Below, in pieces: positions 44,833-53,349 of a stretch of DNA of 64,000 nucleotides. The translations under genes and the position numbers were made by a program. Each line of letters begins with the position of its first letter. Position 1 is the first letter of the stretch. Under the pieces are notes generated by a model, which searched no databases, was not told the DNA's origin, and was given only the letters and a program-made list of their open reading frames with translations. Origin of the DNA: Cyanobium sp. FACHB-13342 (GTDB taxonomy: Bacteria; Cyanobacteriota; Cyanobacteriia; PCC-6307; Cyanobiaceae); assembly GCF_014697415.1 (NCBI RefSeq), contig NZ_JACJRT010000002.1:22824-86823 (forward strand), given 5' to 3'.

Positions 44833-45522
44833 ATGCCAAACAGCTATGCCCAGCTGCTGGGTGTCTGCCTGCTCTTGCTGGTCAGCTTCACCCTGCCCCA
44901 ACCCTGGAATCGTCTATCCTCGCTGGGCTATCTGCTGATGGCCCTGGTGATGGTCCGGGGTCTGGGCAATCCCACCAGCAGCTTGCAGTTCGGCACGGTG
45001 CCCCGCCGGCTGTTCAAGGGGCTGGGGGTGGCGGCCATCGCGGTGGGGGTGCTCTGGTACCTCACCCCGCTGGATCTGCGCAGCACCGGTATCCCCGTGA
45101 TTGCCCTCTGGGCCCTGTTCAGTGGTTGGAGCGCCATTCGCCTGATCCGCAGCTTGGCCCAGGAGCGGCGGGTGTCGGATGCGGTGCTGCGGGGCGCCTT
45201 AGCGGGCTACTTAATGCTCGGCTTGGCCGCCGGTTTGCTCTGTTGTGCACTGGAGACGATCGATCCGAACAGCTTCAGCAACGTGAACCTGTCGGCGCAG
45301 GATCTGGGCCAGAGCAGCCCGGTGTGGGGCCTCAATTTCGTACGCCTCAACTACTTCGCCTTTGTCAGTCTCACCACCATGGGCTATGGCGATGTCACCC
45401 CCCAGACCCCCCAGGCCCAGATGGTGAGCGTGGCAATCGCCACCGCGGGCACCTTCTACGTGGCTGCGGTGATGGGCGTGTTGATCAGCCGTCTCACGGT
45501 TCAGGAAGCCCAGCAGCCCTAG
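44833..45522 (+). CDS. Ion channel family protein with TMGYGD filter
   Basis: This is a 229-residue membrane protein. N-terminal helices (about four) precede a pore-loop module in which LNYFAFVSLTTMGYGDVTPQ is a canonical K+ selectivity filter (T-M-G-Y-G-D), followed by the last helix VAIATAGTFYVAAVMGVLIS. No RCK domain is present. ATG at 44833 has GGAGG five bases upstream, so it is preferred to GTG at 44827. It starts 18 bases after chlL. The last 29 bases overlap the end of the RND pump gene on the other strand. Confidence 0.8.
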   Translation: MPNSYAQLLGVCLLLLVSFTLPQPWNRLSSLGYLLMALVMVRGLGNPTSSLQFGTVPRRLFKGLGVAAIAVGVLWYLTPLDLRSTGIPVIALWALFSGWSAIRLIRSLAQERRVSDAVLRGALAGYLMLGLAAGLLCCALETIDPNSFSNVNLSAQDLGQSSPVWGLNFVRLNYFAFVSLTTMGYGDVTPQTPQAQMVSVAIATAGTFYVAAVMGVLISRLTVQEAQQP

Positions 45523-48500
45523 GCCGTCGCCCTTCCCAGCCCTTCACCAACCGGTAGATCACCGGCACCACGAACAGGCTCAGCACCGTGGCCACCAGCA
45601 GGCCGGAGAACACCACCGTGCCGATGCTCACCCGGCTGCCGGCGCCGAAGCCCCGGGCCAGCAGCAGGGGCAGGAAGCCCGCCAGGGAGGAGATGGCCGT
45701 GAGCAGGATCGGCCGCAGACGGGCGATGGCGGCACCCCGGATCGCCGTGTCCAGCGCGAGACCCTCGGCCATGCGTTGGTTGGCGAATTCCACAATCAGG
45801 ATGCCGTTCTTGGCCGCCAGGCTCACCAGCACCAGAAGGCCCATCTGGCCGTAGACGTCCAGGGGCAAACCGCGCAGCATCAGCCCGCCGATGGCTCCCA
45901 GCATGGCCAGGGGCACGGTGACCAGAATGATGAAGGGGTCGGCGAAGTTGCCGTAGAGGGCCGCCAGCACCAGCACCATCACCAGGATGGCGAGGGCGAA
46001 CACGCGCAGATTGTTCCCTCCGGCCCTGGCCTCCTCCCGGGCCAGTCCGGCCCATTCGAGGTCGGTACTGCCACCGAGCTGCCGTTGCACCTGCTCCAGG
46101 GTGGCCATGGCCTGGCCGCTGCTCACCTCGGCCCGGGGAATCGCCCGAATGCTGATCGAGCGCACCAGGCGGGTGTGGTTGATCGAGGTGGGGCCGCTGC
46201 CCTGGTCGACCCGCACCACCTGGGCCAGGGGGATCAGCTGGCCCTCACGGGTTTTGACCTGCAGGGCCAGTACGTCATCGGCGTTGCGCCGTCCGGCTCC
46301 ATCGAGCTGCACGATCACCCTGCGCACCTGGTCGCTCTCGAAGCTGTCGTTCACGTAGTCGCTGCCGAAGCTGGCGCCGAGGGTGTCCACCACGGTGCTG
46401 AGATCCACGCCCAGGGAGGCCATCTGCAGGCGATCGGGCACCAGTTGCACCAGGGGGGCTCCGGCGCTGAAGCGGGTGGACACCCGCTCGAAGCGGTCGG
46501 TGGCCCGGGCGGCGCGGATGAAGGCCTGGGCCTGCTGCTCGAAGTCGGACAGGCTGAGTTGGCCGTTGCTGCTGTCGAGCAGTTCGAGCTCGAGCCCCCC
46601 CTCGGCGCTGAAGCCCCGCACGGAGGGGGCCTCGCTGAGTTGCACCACGGCACCGGTGATGCGCCGTCGCAGCTGGGCGTCCAGGCGCTGGGCCACGGCG
46701 CGCGTGGAGGCCTCGGCGCCCTGGCGCTGCTCGATCGGGGTGAGGCGCAGGTAGAAGATGCCCTTGTTGGGACTGCTGTCGCCGAAGGAGCGCCCGGCGT
46801 AGAAGTTGGCCCGGGCGATCAGGGGTTCGGCGGCCACCACCTGCCGCACCTGCTCGAGCACCCCTTGGGTCTGCTGCAGCCCCAGCCCGTCGGCCAGGAT
46901 CACCACCCCCCGCAGCTGGCCGTTGTCTTCCTGCGGGATGAAGGACTTGGGCAGGGTCCGCAGGGCACCGCCGGTGAGCAGCAGCCCGGCCAGCAGCAGA
47001 GCCACCACCAGGCGCCGCCGCGCCATGGCCCAGTCCAGCCAGCGGCCGTAGGGGGTGTCCAGAGCTTCCAGCCAGCGCCGCGGCGGGTCGATCCAGCGCA
47101 GCAGCCAGGCCGGTTCGCGCTGTTGGGGACCCAGCAGCCGGCTGCCGGCCACCGGGGTGAAGCTCAGGGCGTTGAGGGTGGAGAAGGCGATGGCGCCGCT
47201 GATCGTGATGGCGATCGGGGCATAGAGGCGGCCCAGGCTGCCGCCCAGGCCGAGCACCGGGACGAACACCACCACCAGGGCCAGGGAGGTGGCCACCACG
47301 GCTCCGCCCAGTTCGGCCATGGCCTCCCGGGCCGCCTGCAGGGGCGGCTTGCCGGCCTCCAACCGGCGGCCGATGTCCTCGCTCACCACGATCGCGTCGT
47401 CCACCACCAGGCCGCTGGCCAGAACCAGGCCGAAGAGGGTGAGGGTGTTGAGTGATTGGCCCGCCAGTTTCAGCACGCTCAGCGAGCCGATCAGGGCCAC
47501 GGGCACGGCGGCGGCGGTGATCAGGGCCAGCCGGCTGTTGCCCAGGCCCAGCAGCAGCACCACGAACACCAGCAGCACCGCATCCCGCAGGCTGTCGAGG
47601 GTGCCCTGGATGCTGCCGCGCACGAAGTCGGCCTCATCCACGATCAGCTGTTGCTCGATGCCGGGGGGGAACTGGGGGGCGAGTTCCGCCAGGGCCCCGT
47701 TCACCGCTTCGCTCACGGCAATGGCATTGCTGCCGTCGCGCTGGTAGATCACCACGGCTACCGCGGGCCTGCCCTGGAGGTTGGTGGCGATGGTGTCGTA
47801 GGTCTCGCTGCCCAGGGCCACCCGGCCCACATCCCGCAGCAGGGTGACGCCGCCATTGGCGCTGCGGGCCACCACCAGCTGCTCGAATTCCGCCGGCGTG
47901 CGCAGGCGCCCTTCCATCCGCAGGGGCAGGGTGATCACCTGGCCGGCGGGGCTGGGGGCCTCTCCGGCCTGGCCCAGGGCCGCCAGCACGTTTTGCTGTT
48001 GCAGGGCCGTGCGCACGTCGCTGATCGTGAGGCCCCGCTCCTCCAGTCGCGCCTGATCAAGCCAGAGGCGGAAGGCCAGGCTGCTGCCCCCGGAGAGGGT
48101 GACGTTGCCCACCCCAGGCACCCGCTGCAGGCGCTCCTTCACCACCTGATCGAGCCAGCCGCTCAGGAAGGTGTCGCTGTAGAGGCTGGGGTCGGCATTG
48201 AAGCTCAGCACCATCAGCAGGTCGTCGGAGCTGCGCCGCACCTGCACCCCAAAGCGCGCCACCGGGGCCGGCAGTTGCCGGGTCACCACCGCTGCCTCGT
48301 TCTGGGTGTTGATCTGGTTGAGTTCCGGGTCGCCGCCCTCAAAGCCCAGGGTGATCGCGCTGCCGTTGGCCGAGCTGGTGGAGCGGATGCTGTCGAGCCG
48401 TTCGAGGCCGTTGAACTGCTGCTCGAGCAGGGCGGTGACCCCCTGTTCCACCACCTCGGGCCCGGCGCCCGGGTAGGTCGCCCGCACCGTCACCCGTCCC

Positions 48501-48628
48501 GGCGCGATCGGCGGCAGATTCTCCACCTGCAGCACCGGCAGACTCACCAGCCCGGCCAGCAACACCAGCAGGCTCACCACCAGGGTGAGCACGGGCCGGC
48601 GCAGAAAGGGATCAGAGATCGATTTCAT
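45494..48628 (-). CDS. RND family efflux pump inner-membrane protein (AcrB/MdtB-like)
   Basis: This is a 1044-residue RND transporter of normal length. The first helix (SDPFLRRPVLTLVVSLLVLL) is followed by the porter domain. Proton-relay Asp pair in helix 4 is in LVVDDAIVVSEDIG, and the helix-10 Lys is in LAAKNGILIVEFANQ. The FFSL-like FIPQEDNGQL and GWLDQVVKERLQRVPGVGNV motifs agree with the hydrophobe/amphiphile efflux group. No membrane-fusion protein or outer-membrane channel gene is adjacent, so it must use partners encoded elsewhere. It ends overlapping the K+ channel gene. Confidence 0.9.
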   Translation of the reverse strand: MKSISDPFLRRPVLTLVVSLLVLLAGLVSLPVLQVENLPPIAPGRVTVRATYPGAGPEVVEQGVTALLEQQFNGLERLDSIRSTSSANGSAITLGFEGGDPELNQINTQNEAAVVTRQLPAPVARFGVQVRRSSDDLLMVLSFNADPSLYSDTFLSGWLDQVVKERLQRVPGVGNVTLSGGSSLAFRLWLDQARLEERGLTISDVRTALQQQNVLAALGQAGEAPSPAGQVITLPLRMEGRLRTPAEFEQLVVARSANGGVTLLRDVGRVALGSETYDTIATNLQGRPAVAVVIYQRDGSNAIAVSEAVNGALAELAPQFPPGIEQQLIVDEADFVRGSIQGTLDSLRDAVLLVFVVLLLGLGNSRLALITAAAVPVALIGSLSVLKLAGQSLNTLTLFGLVLASGLVVDDAIVVSEDIGRRLEAGKPPLQAAREAMAELGGAVVATSLALVVVFVPVLGLGGSLGRLYAPIAITISGAIAFSTLNALSFTPVAGSRLLGPQQREPAWLLRWIDPPRRWLEALDTPYGRWLDWAMARRRLVVALLLAGLLLTGGALRTLPKSFIPQEDNGQLRGVVILADGLGLQQTQGVLEQVRQVVAAEPLIARANFYAGRSFGDSSPNKGIFYLRLTPIEQRQGAEASTRAVAQRLDAQLRRRITGAVVQLSEAPSVRGFSAEGGLELELLDSSNGQLSLSDFEQQAQAFIRAARATDRFERVSTRFSAGAPLVQLVPDRLQMASLGVDLSTVVDTLGASFGSDYVNDSFESDQVRRVIVQLDGAGRRNADDVLALQVKTREGQLIPLAQVVRVDQGSGPTSINHTRLVRSISIRAIPRAEVSSGQAMATLEQVQRQLGGSTDLEWAGLAREEARAGGNNLRVFALAILVMVLVLAALYGNFADPFIILVTVPLAMLGAIGGLMLRGLPLDVYGQMGLLVLVSLAAKNGILIVEFANQRMAEGLALDTAIRGAAIARLRPILLTAISSLAGFLPLLLARGFGAGSRVSIGTVVFSGLLVATVLSLFVVPVIYRLVKGWEGRRPRAAGLPEP

Positions 48629-48666
48629 CAGCGCCGCTCAGTTGCGCTTCGGCGGGATGGGAGGCG

Positions 48667-48882
48667 TCAGGCCAGGTCCCGCTTCAGCACCACGCAGAGG
48701 TAATCGGGGGCTTTGTAGCGACTGGGCAGGCAGATGTGCAGCTGCTCCAGCCGGCTCCAGCACACGGTGCGCTGAATGGCCGCCACGGTTTTACCTTCCT
48801 TGAGCAGAAGCCGCAGCGCCTTGCAGTACAGCGAATAGTTGGCTTCGAGTTCCCCGATGGTGAGTCCCTGGCTGCTGCTCAT
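48667..48882 (-). CDS. Small cyanobacterial protein, DUF3136-like (copy 1)
   Basis: This is a 71-residue protein from ATG 48882: LTIGELEANYSLYCKALRLL then LKEGKTVAAIQRTVCWSRLE and CLPSRYKAPDYLCVVLKRDL. It is strongly similar to the protein at 53021-53245. I recall this pattern from the cyanobacteria-only DUF3136 family, whose function is unknown. It is helical, with a Cys at a conserved place (YCKALRLL) and a basic tail. The gene lies 38 bases before the RND pump on the same strand, so the two could be co-transcribed. Confidence 0.7.
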   Translation of the reverse strand: MSSSQGLTIGELEANYSLYCKALRLLLKEGKTVAAIQRTVCWSRLEQLHICLPSRYKAPDYLCVVLKRDLA

Positions 48883-48938
48883 CGCGCGGGTGGCGTCCAG
48901 GAGTAGCGAAGACGCTGTTCAACCATACGGCGCGGTGT

Positions 48939-50276
48939 TCAGTTCCCTGCCGGGGCCACGAGTCCAAGCCGCACGCAGAGCCGGGGCAGGGTGAGGCCCT
49001 GCGCCAGCAGGTTCACCAGCACCACGATGAACACGATGCTCTGGGCGTTCTGGGCCAGGGCCCCCACCGCGGCAGGGGAGACGCCGCGCAAATGGCCGAT
49101 CTGGTTGACGGCGTTGTACGAGAGAGCCAGGGGCACCGCCCCCCGCAGCCCGCACCACGACACAAACAGGCTCTCCTTGCGGTTGAACGGCGAGAGCGAT
49201 TGAAAGGCCAGCACGCTGAAGGGCCGCACCACCAGCATCAGCACCGCGGCCGAGGCGAGTCCCACCGGCAGGGCGGGCACCAGGCTGGCGGGGGTGACCA
49301 GCAGACCAAAGATCAGGAACAGACAGATCTCGGCCATGGTGTTGAAGGGGAGCAGGGCTTCCTGGATCGATTCGTGGTTGAACTCCGCCTGCCGGTAGCG
49401 CATGTTCGTCATCAGCAGGCCCGTGGTGTACACGGCGATCAGCCCGGCACCGCCCAGCAGCTGGCAGCTGCCGTAGTCGATAAAGGCAATCGACATGGCC
49501 ATGATCAACAGCTGGGATCGGTCCTGGGCCAGTTGATCGATCACGAACCGGGCCACGTAGCCGAACAGGGCACCGATAACCAGCCCACTGGCCACCTGCT
49601 GCACGAAACTGCGGAGCGCCTCCACGAGCACGCCGGCCGCCCCTATGGGCGCCCCATCGGCCTGGCCCGTGGTGAACAGGCCCGCCACCAGGCCGAACAG
49701 CAGCAGGGCGGTGGGATCGTTGACGGAGGACTCAAATTCCAGCAGGTGCTGCAGCCGTTCCGGCACGAGTTGCCGCACGGAGGCCAGCACGCTGATCGTG
49801 GCTCCCGCATCGGTGGAACCCAGGCAGGCCGCGATCAGCAGGGCCGCTCCCAGGGGCATCGCATCTAGGGTCCCTGGGGAGATCGCATCCCCCCCTGCCG
49901 AGGACAGCAGCCAGATCAGACCGCCGAGCAGCAGGGTGGCCAGCGCCACGCCCCCCACGGCCAGGGCCAGGCCGTAGGGGAGAAAGCCCCGAATGGCCTG
50001 GATGTCTGTTTTCAGGCCCGCATAGAAGAGCAGCAGGGCCAGGGCGAAGACATGCAGGTTTTCCGCCTGCTGGTGGGTGATGTCGAGGTAGTTGATGTTG
50101 ATCGCCAGCCCCAGCAGCAGCACCCCGAGGATCGCCGGCACCCCCACCTGGATCGAGAAACGGCTGATCGCCAGGGTGCCCAAAAACAGCAGCCCGATGA
50201 ACAGCACCTGGCCTTCCACCGGAATGGTGTCAATGGCGACGCCCTGGGGGGCCTGGGCCAGGAGGGCGGGGACCAT
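48939..50276 (-). CDS. Na+(K+)/H+ antiporter, CPA1 NhaP/CvrA-like
   Basis: This is a 445-residue antiporter. After a signal-like first helix come GVPAILGVLLLGLAININYL, ACLGSTDAGATISVLASV, the ND pair in EFESSVNDPTALLLFGLVAG, and WCGLRGAVPLALSYNAVNQI. These place it with the CvrA/NhaP2 branch of CPA1. No C-terminal TrkA domain follows, so it is shorter than E. coli CvrA. ATG at 50276 overlaps the pyrFE stop by one base (TGATG). It is thus translated with the pyrimidine genes although functionally unrelated. Confidence 0.83.
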   Translation of the reverse strand: MVPALLAQAPQGVAIDTIPVEGQVLFIGLLFLGTLAISRFSIQVGVPAILGVLLLGLAININYLDITHQQAENLHVFALALLLFYAGLKTDIQAIRGFLPYGLALAVGGVALATLLLGGLIWLLSSAGGDAISPGTLDAMPLGAALLIAACLGSTDAGATISVLASVRQLVPERLQHLLEFESSVNDPTALLLFGLVAGLFTTGQADGAPIGAAGVLVEALRSFVQQVASGLVIGALFGYVARFVIDQLAQDRSQLLIMAMSIAFIDYGSCQLLGGAGLIAVYTTGLLMTNMRYRQAEFNHESIQEALLPFNTMAEICLFLIFGLLVTPASLVPALPVGLASAAVLMLVVRPFSVLAFQSLSPFNRKESLFVSWCGLRGAVPLALSYNAVNQIGHLRGVSPAAVGALAQNAQSIVFIVVLVNLLAQGLTLPRLCVRLGLVAPAGN

Positions 50277-51766
50277 CACGCTGGGTCCGGACCGCCAACG
50301 GCGACCAGGGTGGCGGCCTGGGCGTCGCTCAGCCGGCCCGCGCCGTGGAGCACCCGGGTGATCCGGGCGATGTCGAGCACCGCATGGCAGCGATAGCCGG
50401 CTGCGGCCAGGCGCTCCCGGGCCCGGCGGTCGTGGTCGCCGCCGTGGTCGATGAACACCACCACGTCCTGCACCACCAGACCCGAGCTCTCGAGCTTGGC
50501 AATGCCCTCGAGCACGCTGCCGCCGGTGATCAGGATGTCGTCCACCACCACCACCCGGTCGCCCTCGTCGAAATCCCCCTCGATCAGGCGCCGGGCCCCG
50601 TGGGCCTTCACCTCCTTGCGCGGGTAGATCAGCGGCTTGTGCAGTTGCAGCGAGAGACCTGTGGCCGTGGGCAGGGAGCCGTAGGGGATGCCCGCGATGC
50701 GGTCGAAGTCGAGCCCCTCCAGCTGGTCGGCATAGGCGTGCAGCACCCGGTGAAACAGGTTGGGGTCGGAGATGATCTGGCGCAGGTCGACGTAGTAGTT
50801 GAAGACGGCTCCCGAGGCCTGCACGTACTCGCCGAACAGCAGGCAGCCGATGTCGAACAGGTCGACGATCAGGCTTTCCAGGGGATCGGCGGTCCGTTCG
50901 CTGCCCGGCAACCACAGCACACAGGCGTTGGCATCGCGCTGCTCAACCTTGGCCAGCCACTGCTCCCGCCTGTGGGTGATCGCGTGCTTGAGGGCCTCGG
51001 CCCGGGAGGCCATGTCGTCTTCCACCAACAGGTTCTGGGGCAGGGGCAGCAACAGCCCGTCGGCGGCCGCACTCAGGCCCGCCTGCAGCATCGCCTCCAG
51101 CTTCTCCTCTTCCCCCCAGAGGCTGCGCAGGATCAGGAAGCGCTCCGGCGCCTCCGCCCGCACCCGGGCCAGCACCTCCGGATCGCTGGTGCCCACCTCC
51201 AGCAACAGTTGGTCCGGTGTGGCCCACAGCTGGGTTTCGCGCACGATCCGCACGTAGAGCGGGTCGCCTTCATCCGGGTGGTGCTGGATCACCCGGGCCG
51301 CCTGGTTGGAGCTGTGGCAGGTCATCACCACCGCCTTGCCCGGGTAAAGCAGGAAGGGGGCGGCAATGTCCTGGCCCGCCAGGGGCGAGAGGGTTACCGC
51401 ATCGGCCCCCAGCTCCTTGAACAGGTAGTGGGCCAGGGCCGAGGAGGAGTTGAGGTCGCCGTGCTTGGCGTCGACGATCAGGGGCAGGTCGGGCGGCACC
51501 AGGTCGCGCACCTCCAGCAGCAGCTCCAGGCCCACCGGGCCCAGGGCCTGGTAAAAACCCAGGCTGGGCTTGTAGGCGCAGACGTGGGGGGCCGTGGCCT
51601 CGATCACCGCCTTGATCCAGTGGCGGGCCTGGCTGAGAAAGGAGCGCCCGGCCAGGCCGCGGCGGGCCGCCCAGTTCTGCAGCATCTCCGGGTTGGGATC
51701 GAGCCCGGTCACCAGCAGCGACTGCCGGTCGGCAATGGCGTCGGTGAGTTGAACGAAGAAGCCCAT
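50276..51766 (-). CDS. pyrFE: Bifunctional orotidine-5'-phosphate decarboxylase / orotate phosphoribosyltransferase
   Basis: This is a 496-residue fusion that makes UMP from orotate. The N-terminal half (about 1-275) is OMP decarboxylase: LLVTGLDPNPEML, YKPSLGFYQALGPVGLELLL, the catalytic Lys/Asp in IVDAKHGDLNSSSALAH. The C-terminal half is orotate phosphoribosyltransferase: IAGIPYGSLPTATGLSLQ, KPLIYPRKEVKAHGARRLIE and the PRPP motif VVVVDDILITGGSVLEGI. The order is the reverse of animal UMP synthase and is known from cyanobacteria. ATG 51766 gives MGFFVQLTDAIADRQ. It lies downstream of pyrC with a 76-base gap. Confidence 0.9.
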   Translation of the reverse strand: MGFFVQLTDAIADRQSLLVTGLDPNPEMLQNWAARRGLAGRSFLSQARHWIKAVIEATAPHVCAYKPSLGFYQALGPVGLELLLEVRDLVPPDLPLIVDAKHGDLNSSSALAHYLFKELGADAVTLSPLAGQDIAAPFLLYPGKAVVMTCHSSNQAARVIQHHPDEGDPLYVRIVRETQLWATPDQLLLEVGTSDPEVLARVRAEAPERFLILRSLWGEEEKLEAMLQAGLSAAADGLLLPLPQNLLVEDDMASRAEALKHAITHRREQWLAKVEQRDANACVLWLPGSERTADPLESLIVDLFDIGCLLFGEYVQASGAVFNYYVDLRQIISDPNLFHRVLHAYADQLEGLDFDRIAGIPYGSLPTATGLSLQLHKPLIYPRKEVKAHGARRLIEGDFDEGDRVVVVDDILITGGSVLEGIAKLESSGLVVQDVVVFIDHGGDHDRRARERLAAAGYRCHAVLDIARITRVLHGAGRLSDAQAATLVAVGGPDPA

Positions 51767-51796
51767 CGCCCACAGGCTGTCTGGGCCTGTTGCTAG

Positions 51797-51825
51797 GCCA
51801 GCCGTCGCCCCTGGGGCGAGCTGGC
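51797..51825. repeat. GC-rich inverted repeat between pyrC and pyrFE
   Basis: TCGCCCC (51805-51811) and GGGGCGA (51813-51819) with an outer GCCAG/CTGGC pair form a strong hairpin in the 76-base gap before pyrFE. No T-run follows. It could be an mRNA-stability or attenuation element. Confidence 0.4.
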
Positions 51826-51842
51826 GACACACCTCGTTGTAA

Positions 51843-52895
51843 TCAGGCCAGCTGCCAGGGCAGGGTTTCACCGGCGTGGAAGGGCACCAGCTCCACCGCG
51901 GTGCCGGCCGCATCGTTGAGGTGCAGCCGGTTGGGCACCTCCAGCGGCTGCCGCTCCAGGGTGATGGTGGCTGCGTTGCGCGGCAGGCCGTAGAAGCGGG
52001 GGCCGAATTCCGAGGCGAAGGCTTCCAGCTTGTCGAGGGCGTTCTCCCGGTCAAACACCGCCGCGTAGCTCTCGATGGCAAAGGGGGCATTGAAGATGCC
52101 GGCGCAGCCGCAGGCCGCCTCCTTGGCGCTGCGGGCGTGGGGGGCCGAATCGGTGCCCAGGAAGAATTTCGGGTTGCCGGAGGTGGCGGCGGCCCGCAGG
52201 GCGATGCGGTGCAGTTCCCGTTTGGCCACCGGCAGGCAGTAAAAGTCGGGCCGGAGGCCGCCGGCAAATAGGGCGTTGCGGTTGATGTGCAGGTGGTGGG
52301 GCGTGATCGTGGCGGCCAGGTTGGCCGGGCCGCTGCGCACGAAATCGACCGCATCACTGGTGGTGATGTGCTCGAGCACCACCTTGAGCCCGGGGTGGCG
52401 CGCCAGCAGGGGGGCCAGGTGCCGCTCGATGAACACTGCCTCGCGATCAAAGATGTCGATGTCGCTGCTGGTGACCTCCCCGTGGATCAGCAGCGGCATG
52501 CCGATCCGCTCCAGGGTGGCGATCACGGGGGTGATCGCCTCAATGGACGTGACTCCGGCGGCGGAGTTGGTGGTGGCGTTGGCGGGGTAGAGCTTGCAGG
52601 CCACCCAGGCGCCCTGGCGGAAGCCCCGTTCGATCTCAGCGGGGTCGATAGCGTCGGTGAGATAGGCCGTGAGCAGGGGCTCGAAGCGGCTGCCATCCGC
52701 CAGCGCCTCCCGGATGCGCTGGCGGTATTGCAGGGCCGCCTCCACCGTGGTGATCGGCGGGCTGAGGTTGGGCATCACGATCGCCCGGGCGAATTGCCGC
52801 GCCGTTGCCCCCGCCACGGCCTGCAGCATGGCCCCATCGCGCAGGTGCACATGCCAGTCGTCGGGCTGGCGCAGGGTGAGCTGCTGGATTGGCAT
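51843..52895 (-). CDS. pyrC: Dihydroorotase, type II
   Basis: This is a 350-residue zinc enzyme of pyrimidine synthesis that closes carbamoyl aspartate to dihydroorotate. The metal-binding DWHVHLRDG motif is at about residues 13-21. CKLYPANATTNS carries the carbamylated Lys, and the other ligands are in LLIHGEVTSSDIDIFDREA, LKVVLEHITTSDAVDFV and FFLGTDSAPHARSAKE. Length and motifs match the E. coli PyrC class. ATG 52895. It heads the pyrC-pyrFE-antiporter operon and is divergent from the DUF3136-like gene, with 125 bases between. Confidence 0.95.
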   Translation of the reverse strand: MPIQQLTLRQPDDWHVHLRDGAMLQAVAGATARQFARAIVMPNLSPPITTVEAALQYRQRIREALADGSRFEPLLTAYLTDAIDPAEIERGFRQGAWVACKLYPANATTNSAAGVTSIEAITPVIATLERIGMPLLIHGEVTSSDIDIFDREAVFIERHLAPLLARHPGLKVVLEHITTSDAVDFVRSGPANLAATITPHHLHINRNALFAGGLRPDFYCLPVAKRELHRIALRAAATSGNPKFFLGTDSAPHARSAKEAACGCAGIFNAPFAIESYAAVFDRENALDKLEAFASEFGPRFYGLPRNAATITLERQPLEVPNRLHLNDAAGTAVELVPFHAGETLPWQLA

Positions 52896-53020
52896 GGGGG
52901 CTGCTGGGAGGGCGAACGGGTAAGGATTCGTGTCGAGATGGCTGTGTCGCCGCGGGCACAGTGACCCTTCTTTAGCGTCGCCTAGCAGCTGTTCCCAGCG
53001 GCCTCCCTCGATTTCCCCCC

Positions 53021-53245
53021 ATGCCCGTTGCCCCCAAGCCCACGATCGGCGAACTGGAAGCTGGCTATTCCGGTTGCTGCAAGGCGCTGCGTCTGCTGAT
53101 CCGGGAGGGCCGAACCATTGAGGCGATTCAGCGCACGGTGGCCTGGGAGCGCCTGACCCTGCTCCACAAGTGCCTGCCCACCCGGTACAAAGCTCCCGAC
53201 TATCTCTACGCCCTGCTCAAGCGGGAAGCGGCCCAGGCGGCCTGA
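53021..53245 (+). CDS. Small cyanobacterial protein, DUF3136-like (copy 2)
   Basis: This is a 74-residue protein from ATG 53021: PTIGELEAGYSGCCKALRLL then IREGRTIEAIQRTVAWERLT and CLPTRYKAPDYLYALLKREA. It matches copy 1 at 48667-48882 over its whole length, including runs of similar DNA, and lies on the opposite strand. The pyrimidine operon is between the two copies. The function is unknown. It ends 77 bases before a terminator-like hairpin. Confidence 0.72.
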   Translation: MPVAPKPTIGELEAGYSGCCKALRLLIREGRTIEAIQRTVAWERLTLLHKCLPTRYKAPDYLYALLKREAAQAA

Positions 53246-53322
53246 GCCCCTGGGGTGGAAGTTTCCCTGCAAACCGCTGGCCTGGCGCCTCTGGCGTGGC
53301 TAGATCGGTGAGAAGGCATCCA

Positions 53323-53348
53323 GCCGCTGCCTGATCGGCGGCCTTTTT
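53323..53348 (+). terminator. Terminator-like hairpin abutting the SQR start
   Basis: GCCGC (53323-53327) and GCGGC (53338-53342) pair and are followed by CTTTTT up to 53348. It would end the DUF3136-like transcript, but the SQR ATG follows only one base later (53350), so it also sits in the SQR leader. Confidence 0.55.
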
Positions 53349-53349
53349 C

